NCBI GenBank assembly: GCA_963573385.1
Contig: CAUYLG010005341.1
Coordinates: forward strand, 51,497 to 115,496
Length of the DNA: 64,000 nucleotides
Direction: 5' to 3'
DNA from: Cacajao melanocephalus
Taxonomy: Eukaryota; Chordata; Mammalia; Primates; Pitheciidae
Part shown: in pieces, positions 23,973 through 35,225 of the stretch
Position numbering within the stretch: position 1 is the stretch's first letter
Layout: each line of letters starts with the position of its first letter
Notes under the pieces: model-generated
Told to the model about the DNA's origin: nothing
Database searches by the model: none
Seen by the model: the letters and a program-made list of their open reading frames with translations, nothing else
Made by a program: the position numbers and the translations under genes

Positions 23973-23977
23973 TGTGT
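23723..23977 (+). repeat. Compound (CA)n / (TATATG)n / (TG)n / (TA)n microsatellite
   Basis: CA-rich tract 23723-23758, a 40-base AT-rich spacer, then 23800-23977 of alternating TATA, TGTG and pure (TG)n. All 60-75-codon frames here, on both strands, consist of repeating Tyr, Ile, Val, Cys, His or Thr and are artefacts. Alternating purine-pyrimidine of this length can adopt Z-DNA or cruciforms and is likely polymorphic. Confidence 0.95.
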
Positions 23978-24015
23978 GGGCTAGCACCCAAGTGACCAGT
24001 AGAACTCAGTGGAAG

Positions 24016-24110
24016 TGATGAGTTTATTTAGTGAATTGATAAACACCTAGTATATTCCAGGCACTCTTAAAAGCAATGAAGAGACCGTACTGAAATACAC
24101 CATGAATTAG
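24016..24110 (-). repeat. L2 3'-end fragment, antisense
   Basis: GTTTATTTAGTGAATTGATAAACACCTAGTATATTCCAGGCACTC reads as a reversed L2 tail. It is not the continuation of the L2 left of the provirus, because it starts again at the L2 3' end. Confidence 0.55.
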
Positions 24111-24224
24111 TGAGTGTAGAAGAAATGGTAACATTTTACATTATATCATGTGACAATTTTGATGAGATGTACATTGCTGGGGAAAAATTTTAAATCTGGT
24201 ATATCTTTAATATGAGCAATACTT

Positions 24225-24295
24225 ATTACATCTGACCTAGAATAATGTTCTATACCTAGTAGGCATTCCATAAATGTTCACTGAATTAAATTGAT
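24225..24295 (+). repeat. L2 or MIR 3'-end fragment
   Basis: AATAATGTTCTATACCTAGTAGGCATTCCATAAATGTTCACTGAATTAAA follows the shared tail sequence of L2 and MIR. Confidence 0.55.
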
Positions 24296-24299
24296 TTGG

Positions 24300-27200
24300 C
24301 CATAGAGACCTTTCTAAATGTGTCAATTAAATCATAAAATAGGATAAATAAAAAAATTATATTCTTCGTTAAGCACTGGGATTTACACACTGTACTTTAT
24401 TTACTTACTGCCAATAAATTCATAACTTCCTAATCTTTCTAGACTTCTATGATTTCATGCCCATATAGAGTAAATGGAAGCAGGCTAGTAGCTCAGATGT
24501 CAGGTTGATAACAGCTCTTTGGAATACTACTAATTCGGGAACTAGTCAAGTAGTTTCTCACATTTGGGCATAGATAATTCCTATCGTATCTCATAATGTT
24601 TGTTGACTATGATATGATCTTTCCTAAAAAGGACAAGAATAATAATGGCAATTAGTATTGGGTGGGGAAATCAATAAAAGTATTATGCACATAGACACAT
24701 ACACTACAGGGTTTCAAAAGTCTAATTAAAGATTTGCATTAACAAAGAAATCATAAATTTCCTACACAGGAAAATTTGAGCAAGTTAAATTGGTTTCCTT
24801 AGACGTATATTAAACTCAAGAGCTAAAGAAAATGTTCTGGTCCCAGTTTACCTAGTTTGTTCTACCTTGAGAAATTAATACATTGTGTGCCTTATTAATA
24901 TACAAATATGCCCCACAGAATTATGTGTATATATAATTCATATATATATGGACTAGAAGCCTACAGTAGCAAGGACTTGCAAAATACTAAGTGACTGAAA
25001 AAGTCATAGAAATGAAAATTAATGTATGCTATTTTTAAGCACTTAGTAATGACATGCATGAAGAGGTAAAGAGAAATTTTTTAAATTACAGAACATACAA
25101 AATTAGAAGTGTTACCAGTGCCAAGAAGGAAAGAGCAATCTTAAAGAAGGAAAAATAAAGATTAGACATAGGGGCAAGAAATAACAACATGAGATTTTGA
25201 AGTTGAGAAATACAAAGTAATGCATAAAAAATAATAATTTAGAATATAAACCTATTACAGTGGAGAGGGATAATTAGAAAATTGCAACAAAGAAAAGACT
25301 GAGCAGCAAAAAGGGCAGTGAATTGAGTGAGAACAATAAGTTAACATTAGCAAACACTAGAAAGGTGTCATTGGCTTGCGTATGAAATAACTCATTATAG
25401 ATTACTAAATTATAGCATGTGATTCTATATGGTATGCGTCATCTTTCTGTATGTACAGGTAACCGTGCTTTACATATACTATAATCTCTGTAGAAAGCAT
25501 GCAGATTATTAGGGAGGAAACAAAAACTAAAAATGAAAATTCAGAAAATCATTTTTTAAAAGTATTTTAAGTCTGGGATACAAAAATAGCAAAATCTGGA
25601 AATTCATGAGAGTCTTGAGAACTTTTTAAGCATTAGGAAAGCATGTAATTTACCTCTTAAATGCAGTACAGCAAGGCTTTTCCAGCATTAATGTAGAAAG
25701 TGACAATGCTACAGTGAGAGTCAAAGAGTAACCATACTTCCTCCCACACTCACTAATGGCTCAAGTCCTACATCCAGTGCCATGATTCTAATCTGTGACT
25801 CAGTAAAGTGGCAAATTATAAATTACAGTATATAATCGACCTCTATGGTTATATAGAGGTGGTTTTACCTGGTAAATATCAACATTTATTGTAAAAGATT
25901 CCTGTGTAATTATAAAAATGCAAACTTGCAGCTCTGGGACTTTGTATTTTAATAAACATCCAAGAATATTTGGATAAAAATAGACCTTAGCCTACACAAT
26001 GGGTTAATATTAAGTGTGTAATTCTAATGGAGTATGCCATACTTTGATCCAATGATAGCAAATAGAATGATACAGCACCTTCCAGGGATGACAAATTGGC
26101 AATTTAATTAAATGTGAGCTGAAAACAAAACTAGCATGTCGTATAATAAAGACATTCCTAAAGGTTTTAGTGTAACTCTAAGATAAAAAAAGAGAATAAT
26201 GACCTCTCAAGTTCACTTCCTAATCAGGATTTTCATCATAGTACGGATTATCCTTGTAAGAGAGTTCAGACTTTTATTTTTTTTTTTAACTTTTTACTGA
26301 AAAGCAAAAATGCTTTATATTATAGGAAACCATACTTCTTTAGCAGAACTAGTAATTATTACGGTTCTAAAGATTGACTTGTAGGCTTTCATCAATTATA
26401 AAATCAAACATCTTCATTTTTCATTATTATTGTTACAGCGCATAAACAAATCAACATATAGCTTTCATTATATTGACAATTTATGTTAGAAAAAATATAC
26501 CTAGTAGATACTGCGATAAATGTCCCAGTGTTTTGTCGCTTTTGCAGTAGAATTGTTTCTGTTATTAAAGAATATGAGATGAGTTTGCATTGCTTTCTGC
26601 ATTCCCTGCCTCGTATCTCAACATTAGATATAAATCTGCTCTAACCTTGGGACTCAGTAGTAATGAATAAGCTATTAACTATACCGTGGGTGAGTGTAGC
26701 AATGTATAATCTCAATAATTCTGCAGCATAGGCTATTAAAGTTACAACTGAGAAAGAAACCAGCCAACATAGCAAAACATAAATAAATAACTAACATAAA
26801 ATTAAATAAAACCAAGGCCCATTTCTCCTGATGTAAGATTGAGAAGATTCACAGTGCAGGATAAGCAACTTAACTGAAGAAAAGCAGTATATTCGTTTAA
26901 AAGTATCCCACTTTGAGTATAGCTCTGTTTTAGGTAATACTTTGATGTCAACACTACCTTATAGTGCTCCTCTATCTTTCATGTTCTAGAAATTATTGTA
27001 CATAGGCATTTCTGTTAGGTGTTTTTTTTTTTTTTTTTTGGTCCAAAAATGCCACCAGCAAAAGGTGAAGCATTCCAAACCTGCTACTTCAGCTCACTGT
27101 TTGTCTGTAAGGTGAGGTCTTTTTCATTGCTTTTCCAAATAGTGTATGTGGCCTGGGTGCTAGCCAAGTGGTCAAAATCAGAAGCAGAATCCCAGGGTAT

Positions 27201-28365
27201 TTGTACTGACATAAGCACTGCTACCTCAGGTCATCTGAAAGAGGAGAAGATGGAGGGGGCACGTCTAGATCTTCCAGGAAGAGGTGAGAGTCTTGAACAC
27301 CAAGTGCAAAGGTAAAGATAGAATCTGAATGGTAAGAATAAAGATGTAAAACAGAAGCGGGGTTACAGCCAGACAATAATAAGTAGAGTTTATTTTAGAT
27401 GTTTACTAACAGCCGTAGGGTGTCTTTCGTTAATAGAGTGACTTTATCACTGCAGTTTATTACCCATTATTATTTACAGAATATGAGAGGGAGGAGAGCA
27501 AACAAAATTTTTCTGACCCCTGTTAAAAGACACCTTGTGAGAGTACGTGAGAAATTTGCAACGCAATGTGCTTACTTAGTGCCTCTGCTCTCCGAGGAAT
27601 GAGAAGGACCTGATCAAATGGTCCTGTCCACACTCTAGAAATCAGAAGCTATGTATCTCCATTGCTTTACGAGAGTATCTTTTAGAATTAAAAAAGATGT
27701 CTGTGGTTATCCTGGAATACCAAATTCGGTGATTGCTTTTATTGTTGTTGTTGTTGGACTATCAGGCTGTCTTGGTTGTCTCAGTTTATGGTAAAGAGAT
27801 TTAAAGGGAATTAAGTAAGAAATCTTCTCTGAGATTCCTTAAGTGTCTTTGAGGAGCTTAACGGGAGGAGGAGAAGAATAAAAAAGGCAGAATCCAGCCA
27901 GTCACCTTTGCTTGTGGCAAGGCTCGTTTTTAAAACCACAGCTGTTAATTCCTTATACTTTCTGATTCTCATTTAAAAGTATTATGCAAAATAGAAGACA
28001 ATAATGAAACAGAACAAGGTTAAGATATTAGTATATACATGGGGAAAATTCAAATTATAAAAATAGACAGCTATGGACAAACATTCAAATCAATCCAAAT
28101 ATCAAATGACCTTAAAGAATCAAGCAAGGACTTTTATCTGAATTTTTAGAATTTCTTGGAGCAATGAGAAGTGCTTCATAATGGAAATTCTGAAGTCCCT
28201 TAAAGGTTTAAGGCAATTTTACATAGGCAACACTGCATGTAAAATTTCTATCAAACGTAAGATTTCAAATTAAAAACTAGAGTCAGAGGGATCCTTTCAA
28301 GGCACTTTCAGGACATGATAGACTGTCATTTTAAAAGGCATAATTCTTTTGAGTTCTGGACTGCT
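24300..28365. other. Unassigned AT-rich sequence, no gene recognised
   Basis: Four kilobases without a repeat I can name or a coding signature. It holds a T run at 27021-27038 and a (TTG)n tract near 27741-27756. A 98-codon frame (27019-27315) starts in the T run and is probably chance. The segment 27040-27300 is somewhat richer in GC than its surroundings. Confidence 0.4.
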
Positions 28366-28369
28366 TCTT

Positions 28370-28515
28370 AGCTCTTTGGGCTCAGGTAAGTCCCTCTGAG
28401 CTTCCATTTTTTTTTCCATCTAAAAGGTAGCAATCTTAAGAACTACCTACATACTTTTAGACCAGTGCTGTGAAGGTATAAGAGAAAAAAGAGATGCACA
28501 AAAGTGTTACAAAAC
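28370..28515 (+). repeat. MIR SINE fragment
   Basis: CTCAGGTAAGTCCCTCTGAGCTTCCATT and a CCATCTAAAAGGTAGCAATC block follow the MIR core in order. Confidence 0.6.
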
Positions 28516-29008
28516 AGAAATGTGCCACACAAATATGAGTTGTTACTGTGTACGTTAGGGGACAGTCTTGCTTCTGTGCTCTGCAGGACTCTGGCTATTG
28601 CTTTCTACAGCAGCATATCATAGTCTAGCACTTGCAACATTTTCTAGATATCACCTCCTTATCCTTTGACCACTTCAACTTTAGTCTGTCCACTTAAGCA
28701 AATGCCATGCTCGTTGGCACTCCTTCACAAACTAATAAGGCTCAAGAGGTAAAAACTATACTAGCAGGCGATCATATGAGTAGCTTATGTTTTTATTGGA
28801 AAGTGGTCTCTTCTCTGGTGTCTTTTGAGATATTGTGAGTGTCCTGTTGGTAGCCAAACTCCATGATACTCATGAAATCTAAATGCTGGGAATGATCCCT
28901 TTCCACCCCTCTGTCATCTTTGGCCAGTTAAGTTTTCTCAGTTTCATAGTTGTAGATGCCTCTTCTGACCCTAACCAGTCATCTCAACATGATCAAAGGA
29001 CATTCTAG

Positions 29009-29020
29009 AAGAAAGATGCT
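29009..29020 (+). repeat. Target-site duplication, left copy
   Basis: AAGAAAGATGCT, repeated at 29312-29323, brackets the L1 3' end. Confidence 0.8.
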
Positions 29021-29311
29021 AGAAAAGCCATTATTTGCAGCAAACTAACACAGGAACAGAAAGGCAAACACTGCATGTTCTCACTTATAAGTGGAAGCTG
29101 AACACTGAGAACACATGGACACAGGGAGGGGAACAACACACATTGGGGCCTGTGGGGGATGACAGGGGAAGGGAGAGCATCAGGATAAATAGCTAATGCA
29201 TGCGGAACTTAATACCTAGGTGATGGGCTGATAGGTGCAGCAAACCACCATGTAACAAACCTACCATCCCACACATGTATCCCCGAACTTAAAATAATAT
29301 AAAATAACATT
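29021..29311 (+). mobile_element. L1P 3' end, 5'-truncated, with target-site duplications
   Basis: It contains the end of L1 ORF2 and the 3' UTR: a TTGCAGCAAACTAACACAGG block, CATGTTCTCACTTATAAGTGG, GAGAACACATGGACACAGGG, then CACACATGTATCCCCGAACTT. The overall closeness indicates a primate-lineage L1 (L1PA or L1PB age). The A tail has degraded to an AAAATAATATAAAATAACATT stretch. The flanking 12-bp duplication supports a normal 5'-truncated retroposition of ~290 bp. Confidence 0.88.
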
Positions 29312-29403
29312 AAGAAAGATGCTGTAAAAATCCAGTTTCTAAGGGTAAAAGAACAATATTAAAGAATCAAATTGACTGATTGGTTGACTATACAGATGAG
29401 GTC

Positions 29404-29448
29404 TGCCCAAAGCGCTGGGAATACAGGCATAAGCCACCATATCTGGCC
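29404..29448 (-). repeat. Short Alu 5'-end fragment, antisense
   Basis: Only the first ~45 bases of an Alu are present, in reverse (CCCAAAGCGCTGGGAATACAGG ending TCTGGCC). The rest is absent, so this is a remnant of a deletion or recombination and not a normal retroposition, which would lose the 5' side. Confidence 0.75.
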
Positions 29449-29474
29449 TGACAGTTGAGTTTAAATGTCAGTAA

Positions 29475-29545
29475 TAACTTCAGTTTCTTGGGCACCTACA
29501 GTGGGACAGGCATTGTGACAATGCTTTACTGACGCAGGACAATAC
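29475..29545 (-). repeat. MIR fragment, antisense
   Basis: TTCTTGGGCACCTACAGTGGGACAGGCATTG reads as a reversed MIR tail. Confidence 0.5.
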
Positions 29546-30380
29546 TTTGAAGTATTAATTTAGGTCATTTCTTTCTCTGTATTTTGCTCTTCTTAATCTC
29601 CACTCCTCCTAACCTCCATTCAGGACTGAAGACAGAATTTCTGTTTGCTTTCTTCAAAGGGGTTTGGGAAAGAGTCATTTATTTTCAGAATTTCAGACCT
29701 ACCAAGGACCTAATACTACAGAGAAACCATAGAGAAAAGAGTGTTTGTACATATAATATAGACTTAATATCTGGTAGAAGTAGGATTCTCTCTATATCTG
29801 TAATAGTAACTGCTTTTCTTTGGCTTGAGTCAAGACCAAAGAAGAAAGAAAATTCTATGGATCCTGAGAGCAGAGAAAACCTATCCCTTGATTTTCAGAG
29901 ACAAAGGCAACAGGACTGGAGAAGCGGCACCTAAGAGATGATCCTTTGGAGAATGATATCAAAGATTCTTCACTCAAGCTTTGCAAGGAAGAGAAAATTA
30001 GAGAGCCTTGGGATCTGAAGGGGCCATGCACACTGATGCAGTGAATATCTCAGGGGCCATCAGCATTAACTTGTGACTTCAGATCAGACTTATTTCTCCC
30101 TAACCAAGACCTGACAGCCAAAATCTTAGCACTGTATAATATCCTCAAGTAACAGATACTGATTCCCAAAGACAGTAGAAATAAAATTTCAGGTACAAAC
30201 TATATTGAGTTTTGATCTTTTATCCCTACCAGCCTAATAAAAGAAGATTGCAGTCAGAAATTACAATGAGTTAAAGAAAATGAAGCAGATTTGTTTGCTT
30301 CCATCCCTGGATACATCTGGATTCATAACCAACACCTATTTGACACCTCAATTAATTCCTACAACAGAGCTAAAAAAAAA
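29546..30380. other. Unassigned sequence
   Basis: It includes a 116-codon frame (29584-29934, plus; its first codon is TTG). No domain is recognisable and the frame has no ATG-defined start. No repeat is recognised. Confidence 0.35.
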
Positions 30381-30384
30381 AAGA

Positions 30385-30510
30385 ATGTCCTCTACCCCTC
30401 ATTACAGATAGAAAACCTAGATAGAAAAATTTAAGTAGTTTCTTAAGATAACACAGCTAGTTTATGATGGTGCTGGGATTCAGCCCTAAGTCTTTTAAAA
30501 TCTAAAACAA
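30385..30510 (-). repeat. MIR SINE fragment, antisense
   Basis: AAGTAGTTTCTTAAGATAACACAGCTAG and GTGCTGGGATTCAGCCC are the reversed MIR core. Confidence 0.7.
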
Positions 30511-30779
30511 TCATATCTGTTATCCCATAGTACCCATATAACAAGGTTGAGTAGACTGGGAAAAATTTACTATTGGCCAATTATAATATTCTTTTTTAAA
30601 GTTACTATGACTCTGGGTTACGCTAGACAAACCAGGAGACCTTTGGTGTTTGGTCTCAAAAGCAAACCCTACTAAATAATGTATTTCATAAATACAGCTG
30701 CAATTACAATTTGAAGCACCAAATTGGACTCCTCATAAGCATTTTATAGCTTAATTTCTTCACACAGTTCTGCTTGGTG

Positions 30780-31250
30780 GTGGTTCAGAAAAGACAAAGC
30801 CCACGAGGAATAAAGGTCTATCTGTAGTCATCGAGAAATTTTCTGAAGATTAGAGACTTGGTTGGTTTCAAGAAAACTTTGGCAAGCCCCAAGAGTTGAG
30901 AAGGCAGGTGGGAATAGTTCAGGGCCACTCACTGGGGCTCCACGTGCATTGGAAGGAGGCTGGTTGCCCAAAGAGCTGCCAGCGGAGATTGGCAGTTGTG
31001 CACCAACACTAAGGGGGAAACAAGCTGCAAGACAGTGGTGCCAGCTGGGAAAATACTGCCTGCGAAAGGAGGGAGATGAGCTTTTATGGAGGTACCAAAG
31101 AATAATTTCTGAAATGCACAAGGACAGCTGAAGCGTGGACACGGGACTGGATACACAGGCAGGGCAATGATGCAAATAAGCAAAATGGAAGGCAGGACGA
31201 AAGAAAGGAAGGAGAAAGGGGATGAAAGGAGAAACAGCCTTAATTAGGAA
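30780..31250. other. Local GC-richer block with overlapping open frames
   Basis: This segment is richer in GC than the surrounding DNA, especially 30880-31080. It is open on both strands (plus 30862-31131, minus 30828-31175 and 30929-31183). Open frames on both strands usually reflect composition. No protein family is recognised and no matching splice-site pair stands out. It could be an unrecognised old repeat or a non-coding exon. Confidence 0.3.
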
Positions 31251-31499
31251 AGCCAGCCAGGTAACAAATTTCCGAAAAGGTGGCTTGGTTTAGTTCATGT
31301 TGTATCAATTACACTGAAGTATCAGGTACAGACAAGAATGAAAGTAGAGAAATAAAACAATTATCTGAAAATCAGGTCAATATGATTTTTTATATCAGAT
31401 TAAACATTATAAAATATATGACTTTGTGGGTTCCTCTGTAATTATTTTTAAATATCAGTTTAGTTTTGTCATTTGTAATAAGGGGCTGATAATAAATTA

Positions 31500-31660
31500 T
31501 AGTTGATATTATTATTACTATTAAAATGTGTGCTCTAATAAGCACTTAATACATGCTGCATGCTGTGCTAAGCATGTTAAATAAATTCTCTCACGTTATT
31601 ACTCTATAATAATTCACATAATAACCAAATGAGTTACCATAGTAAAAGAGTTTTGTAGGG
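31500..31660 (-). repeat. MIR SINE fragment, antisense
   Basis: ATAAGCACTTAATACATGCTGCATGCTGTGCTAAGCATGTT followed by a TCACATAATAACC block is the reversed MIR tail. A forward MIR- or L2-like tail (GGTACTGGATCCATACTAGGTACTC) follows directly at about 31660-31705. Confidence 0.6.
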
Positions 31661-32139
31661 TACTGGATCCATACTAGGTACTCAATAAAAGATGGCTAAT
31701 GTTAATAATGCCATTAATATTCTTTTCTTAGCAATTAATTTTTAATCTCAAATATTCTTTTAATGGGTGTCTGTTACAATTCTGATGCCCAATGGGGTTG
31801 GGGGTCATGTAGTTGGAAGGAAGGATTTTATTTCTATTCTCTACATAAATTTCAGATAAAGTCTCCTTCCCAAAGCCATGCCAAACATATAGATCAGCTG
31901 CAAACACCTTGAGGTCAGACAAGGTTTATCACTGTTATGTTTCTCAAGCTAGCATTTCCCCTTTATGCATGCAGTCTTCTCTCTGACATCCAGACAGAAT
32001 CTTCTTTCCTTCTACTCTCCGTTGAGAGGAAAGCATGCTCTTTACTCTTCTATTTTTATGCACATTTCTACTGAAAGCTGTGTGTACATGTGCTGTAAGA
32101 AGGTTGTTGACTGGATGTTCATATTGATTGGACTTTCCA

Positions 32140-32410
32140 GCATCTGCAGGAAAGAGAATACTCTCTCTTTAACTCAGGAATGGTTAACTCCTTTTCATCA
32201 TGAAATATCACCTTTTTAGAAAAGCCCCTTCAACTAACCAATCCAAATTACTTTTCCCTGTTAATTTCCATTTGGTTGCCTTGGGCATTGCTTTTAAAGT
32301 ACTTCTGAAAATTACCCCTCAAGATTTACATGCTATTTTATTTGCTCACTTGTATTTGCCTTTAGTCCTTACTATGAAGTCAATTCTGTGAGGGCAGAAA
32401 CCACTTCTGT
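32140..32410 (+). repeat. L2 3'-end fragment, sense copy of a tail-to-tail pair
   Basis: TTAACTCCTTTTCATCATGAAATATCACC matches the L2 block before the tail, and the GTCAATTCTGTGAGGGCAGAAACCACTTCTG block matches the L2 3' end. It meets an antisense L2 directly at about 32410. Confidence 0.65.
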
Positions 32411-33990
32411 AGTCTTTGCATTCAGAAATATTCTAGGCACCAGGCATTGTTCTAGGCACTGGGATACAGCAAAGAGCTGACATTCTAGCAGTGAGAAACA
32501 AACAGCCAAAAAAAGAGAAATGCTGGTGGTGATGTTATGAACCACACAGCAATACAAAGGACTAAAGAGAGCGCCAAGACTGCAGCAATGAGAAGCTACC
32601 GGGATTCCATTTCATTAAAAATAATCAGGAAAGGCTCCCTGATGCACTGACCTATCATAACAACTAGGGGAAGATAATTCTAGGTAGAGGGAACAGTAAG
32701 TACAAAGACCAAGAGCTTGTTAGGTGTGTTCATGAAACAACAATCAGGCTTTGTAGCTATAGCATGGTAAACAAGGAGAGACAAGGAAGAGATGAGATGT
32801 GAAGGACTGTTGCACATCATGAAGCTGTAATAAGACCTTTGATTTTTCTCTTGGGCACATGGGGAACAACAATGAAGTTTTAAGCAGAGAGTGACAGAAT
32901 CTGACTTAGGTATTAAAAGGCTTGCTTTTCCCATTATGTAGAGAATAGCCGGGAAGGGGATGGTCAAGGGAAAACAGTGGAGACTATTTGCAGTAGTTTA
33001 AGTGAAAGATCCTGGTGGCACAGGATATCGCGGTTGTTGCAAAGGTGAAGAGATGTCAGATTCTGTATATATTTTCCAAGTAGAGATGACTGAATTTGCT
33101 GAGGAACGGGATGGGGGCATAACAAGTGAAAAGTACCATGGATGATTCCAAATTTTATGGCATTTGAAGTTTAAAGATTGGAGTTGCACTGACCAGGTTA
33201 GGAAATACTTGGAGAAAAAGAAAAGTTTAGGAGGTAGAAATTGGGAGTTCAGTCTGAGATAGATAAAGCTTCAACTACAGAAAAGCCAAGTAAGCAGCTG
33301 ACTATACACGTCAACAATTGTGGATTTAAGGAAAGAATTCTGAGGCTGGAAATACACATTTGAACATTATCAGAATATAGGTGGCACTTAAAATGATTAG
33401 AGTGGATGGATTCACTTATGAGGAAGATAAACAAAGAAAGGATCTGAGGATGGACTCCATGGCACTCCAACATTTAGTTCTTGGGGGGATGATAAGAAAA
33501 CAGCAGAGCAGGCTGATGCGGATTCCTCTCTGAGACAGGAGAAAAACCAGGAGAATGTGGGTCCTGGGAACCAAGGGTCTGTAGCAGGTGATTAGTTAAG
33601 TAATAGAACTGTGAATGGAGTCCTGAGTTTGGCAATAGGGCAGTGCCTGACAACCTTGATATGAGCAGTTTTGTAGGGTTGAATGGGTAAATGGAACCGT
33701 TTCAAGAAAATTTGGAAGGACTGAAAGTAGAATACACAAAGTTTTTCCAGGATCTTGCCATAAAAGAGATTAGAGAGATGGGGCTGCGGTGGAAAAGGCT
33801 GTGAGGTTGCTAGTGTGTATTTCATAATAAGCATGTTTACAAAAGGAAAGAAAATTGATGCTATAGGGAGAAGGAGACAATCACCAGAGTGAAGTCCTCG
33901 AACAGGACAAAGGATGGGACACCTTATCCAAGAGGAGGAGATCATGGGTAGGAGCTAGAAGAGTTCTTTCACTGTAACAGGAAAAAGGGA
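32411..33990 (-). mobile_element. Long L2 LINE fragment, antisense, reaching the RT domain
   Basis: The plus strand begins with the reversed tail (CAGGCATTGTTCTAGGCACTGG) and runs through reversed 3' and ORF2 sequence for ~1.5 kb. On the minus strand, 33473-33249 reads a recognisable CR1/L2-type reverse-transcriptase region: ECHGVHPQ at its start and HLYSDNVQMCISS further on. The catalytic YADD-type box has become YSDN (33366-33377). Other stops and frameshifts occur. L2 is an extinct LINE of early mammals. Confidence 0.8.
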
Positions 33991-34077
33991 GGGTGTTTGG
34001 GTATAGGTGCGGTTGTACCGGTAGTTTCAGTGTGTGAGCACATAGAAAGCTTCCCCCAATCCCCTGATTGAATGGTC

Positions 34078-34130
34078 AATAGCTTTAACACTGCCTGGCC
34101 CATAGGAAGTGCTCAAACCAGGAATTCAAT
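34078..34130 (+). repeat. L2 or MIR 3'-end fragment
   Basis: ACTGCCTGGCCCATAGGAAGTGCTC followed by TTCAATGAATGG is the common L2 tail. Confidence 0.6.
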
Positions 34131-34134
34131 GAAT

Positions 34135-34755
34135 GGATGTGCATTATTAAATCTGCTCGCAGAAAACTTCCTAAGAAAATTTTCTGCGTTGGGGCTCTCC
34201 TTGCATTTTAGCTTCAGCCTGCACTATAAAATGGAAGAGAGTGAGAGAAAAAGAGAGAAGTTTTTAACATCAGTTTCAAAGATTTACTTCATAGCCTCCT
34301 CACCTAGCCTTTCCTTCTAAAACAAACATGTGGACAGAAAGGTATAAGATGCTGTAATTTTATTATAGAAGTAATTGGATAGCTGTGACTCCTCTTACCC
34401 TCTCCTAATATCTATTGGATATAACTCTTGGTTTTCTCATTTTGGCTGTATTCCCAGAACTGTATGTAAAATGTTTTCCTGAAATATTGAAAAGGAACCT
34501 ACATTTTAAGTTCATCATCTCTTTGCCTGAAAAGTGGCTTATTCTTTTCCTGTTGAGGTTGCATTTTGCATGATATTTTTTCTTTCCTTACTGTTAAGAC
34601 TGCATTTAGCATGGGCTTGTCTCTTCCTTTACTATTAAGGTTAAACATTGGAAAATGCAAGCTGCATACAAGCTAAGCATATTGTCATGGACAGTAGAGA
34701 TATACATGTAAATAAGGAAAAAAAATGAAGATGACTAGAATTCATTTTAATGTGA
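34135..34755. other. Unassigned sequence
   Basis: No gene or confident repeat recognised. Confidence 0.4.
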
Positions 34756-34759
34756 ATTA

Positions 34760-35225
34760 TGAGAAGAGAAGAGAAGGAGTCTAATGCTCCCTGAGACTCT
34801 ACCAGGTGCTAGGCTCTCTACATTTACTATTTATATTTGGTCATTACCAAAAAACAAAACAAAACAAAAAACAAAATAAACCAGAAAGTAGTAATTATTT
34901 GTTACAAAATACAAGTATGTAAGAAAAAGTTACAAAAAGTGGAACAGAAGTTCAAGGTTAAAAAAACAATATTTTTCACTTTTTAAGTACCTTATTAAAA
35001 ATATATATGACAAAATATATTGCTAAGTACTGCATATGCAATAACAGCTTTAACTTTAGAATAACTCTATAAAATATATTTTTTTACCCCATCTTAGAAG
35101 ATGAGAAATCTGAAGCATAAACAAGTTTAGTAATTTGCTGAAGGTAACACAACTGTTAGGGGCTTAAACTCAGACTTGACTCTTGGCTGAAGACATGCCC
35201 TTCTGCTGCACCATGTCCCTTGATG
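34760..35225 (-). repeat. MIR, antisense, in two parts around an AAAAC repeat
   Basis: The reversed MIR tail (ACTCTACCAGGTGCTAGGCTCTCTACATTTA) lies at 34790-34830, and the reversed core (AGATGAGAAATCTGAAGCATAAAC, GTAACACAACTGTTAGG) at 35020-35225. Between them are a (AAAAC)n tract (34849-34880) and ~140 unassigned bases. The two parts may be one MIR with an insertion or two adjacent copies. Confidence 0.65.

Larger units (their letters stand above)
17165..23977 (+). mobile_element. HERV-L endogenous retrovirus, near-complete provirus, defective
   Basis: A 5' LTR, a tRNA-Leu-type primer site, gag, protease, RT, RNase H, integrase and dUTPase remnants, and a 3' LTR appear in that order on the plus strand. 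A dUTPase placed after integrase and the absence of any recognisable env are typical of the ERV-L group. All coding regions carry stops and frameshifts, so it cannot make virus proteins. By eye the two LTRs differ at about 12-14% of the first ~180 aligned bases, which suggests insertion tens of millions of years ago. Confidence 0.9.

Noticed and set aside
23760..24018. Five overlapping frames of 60-75 codons on both strands
   Set aside because: They encode only repeating Tyr/Ile/Val/Cys/His/Thr from the compound microsatellite.
27019..27315. 98-codon frame at a long T run
   Set aside because: It starts inside poly(T), has no domain and no ATG context, and lies in sequence without coding bias.
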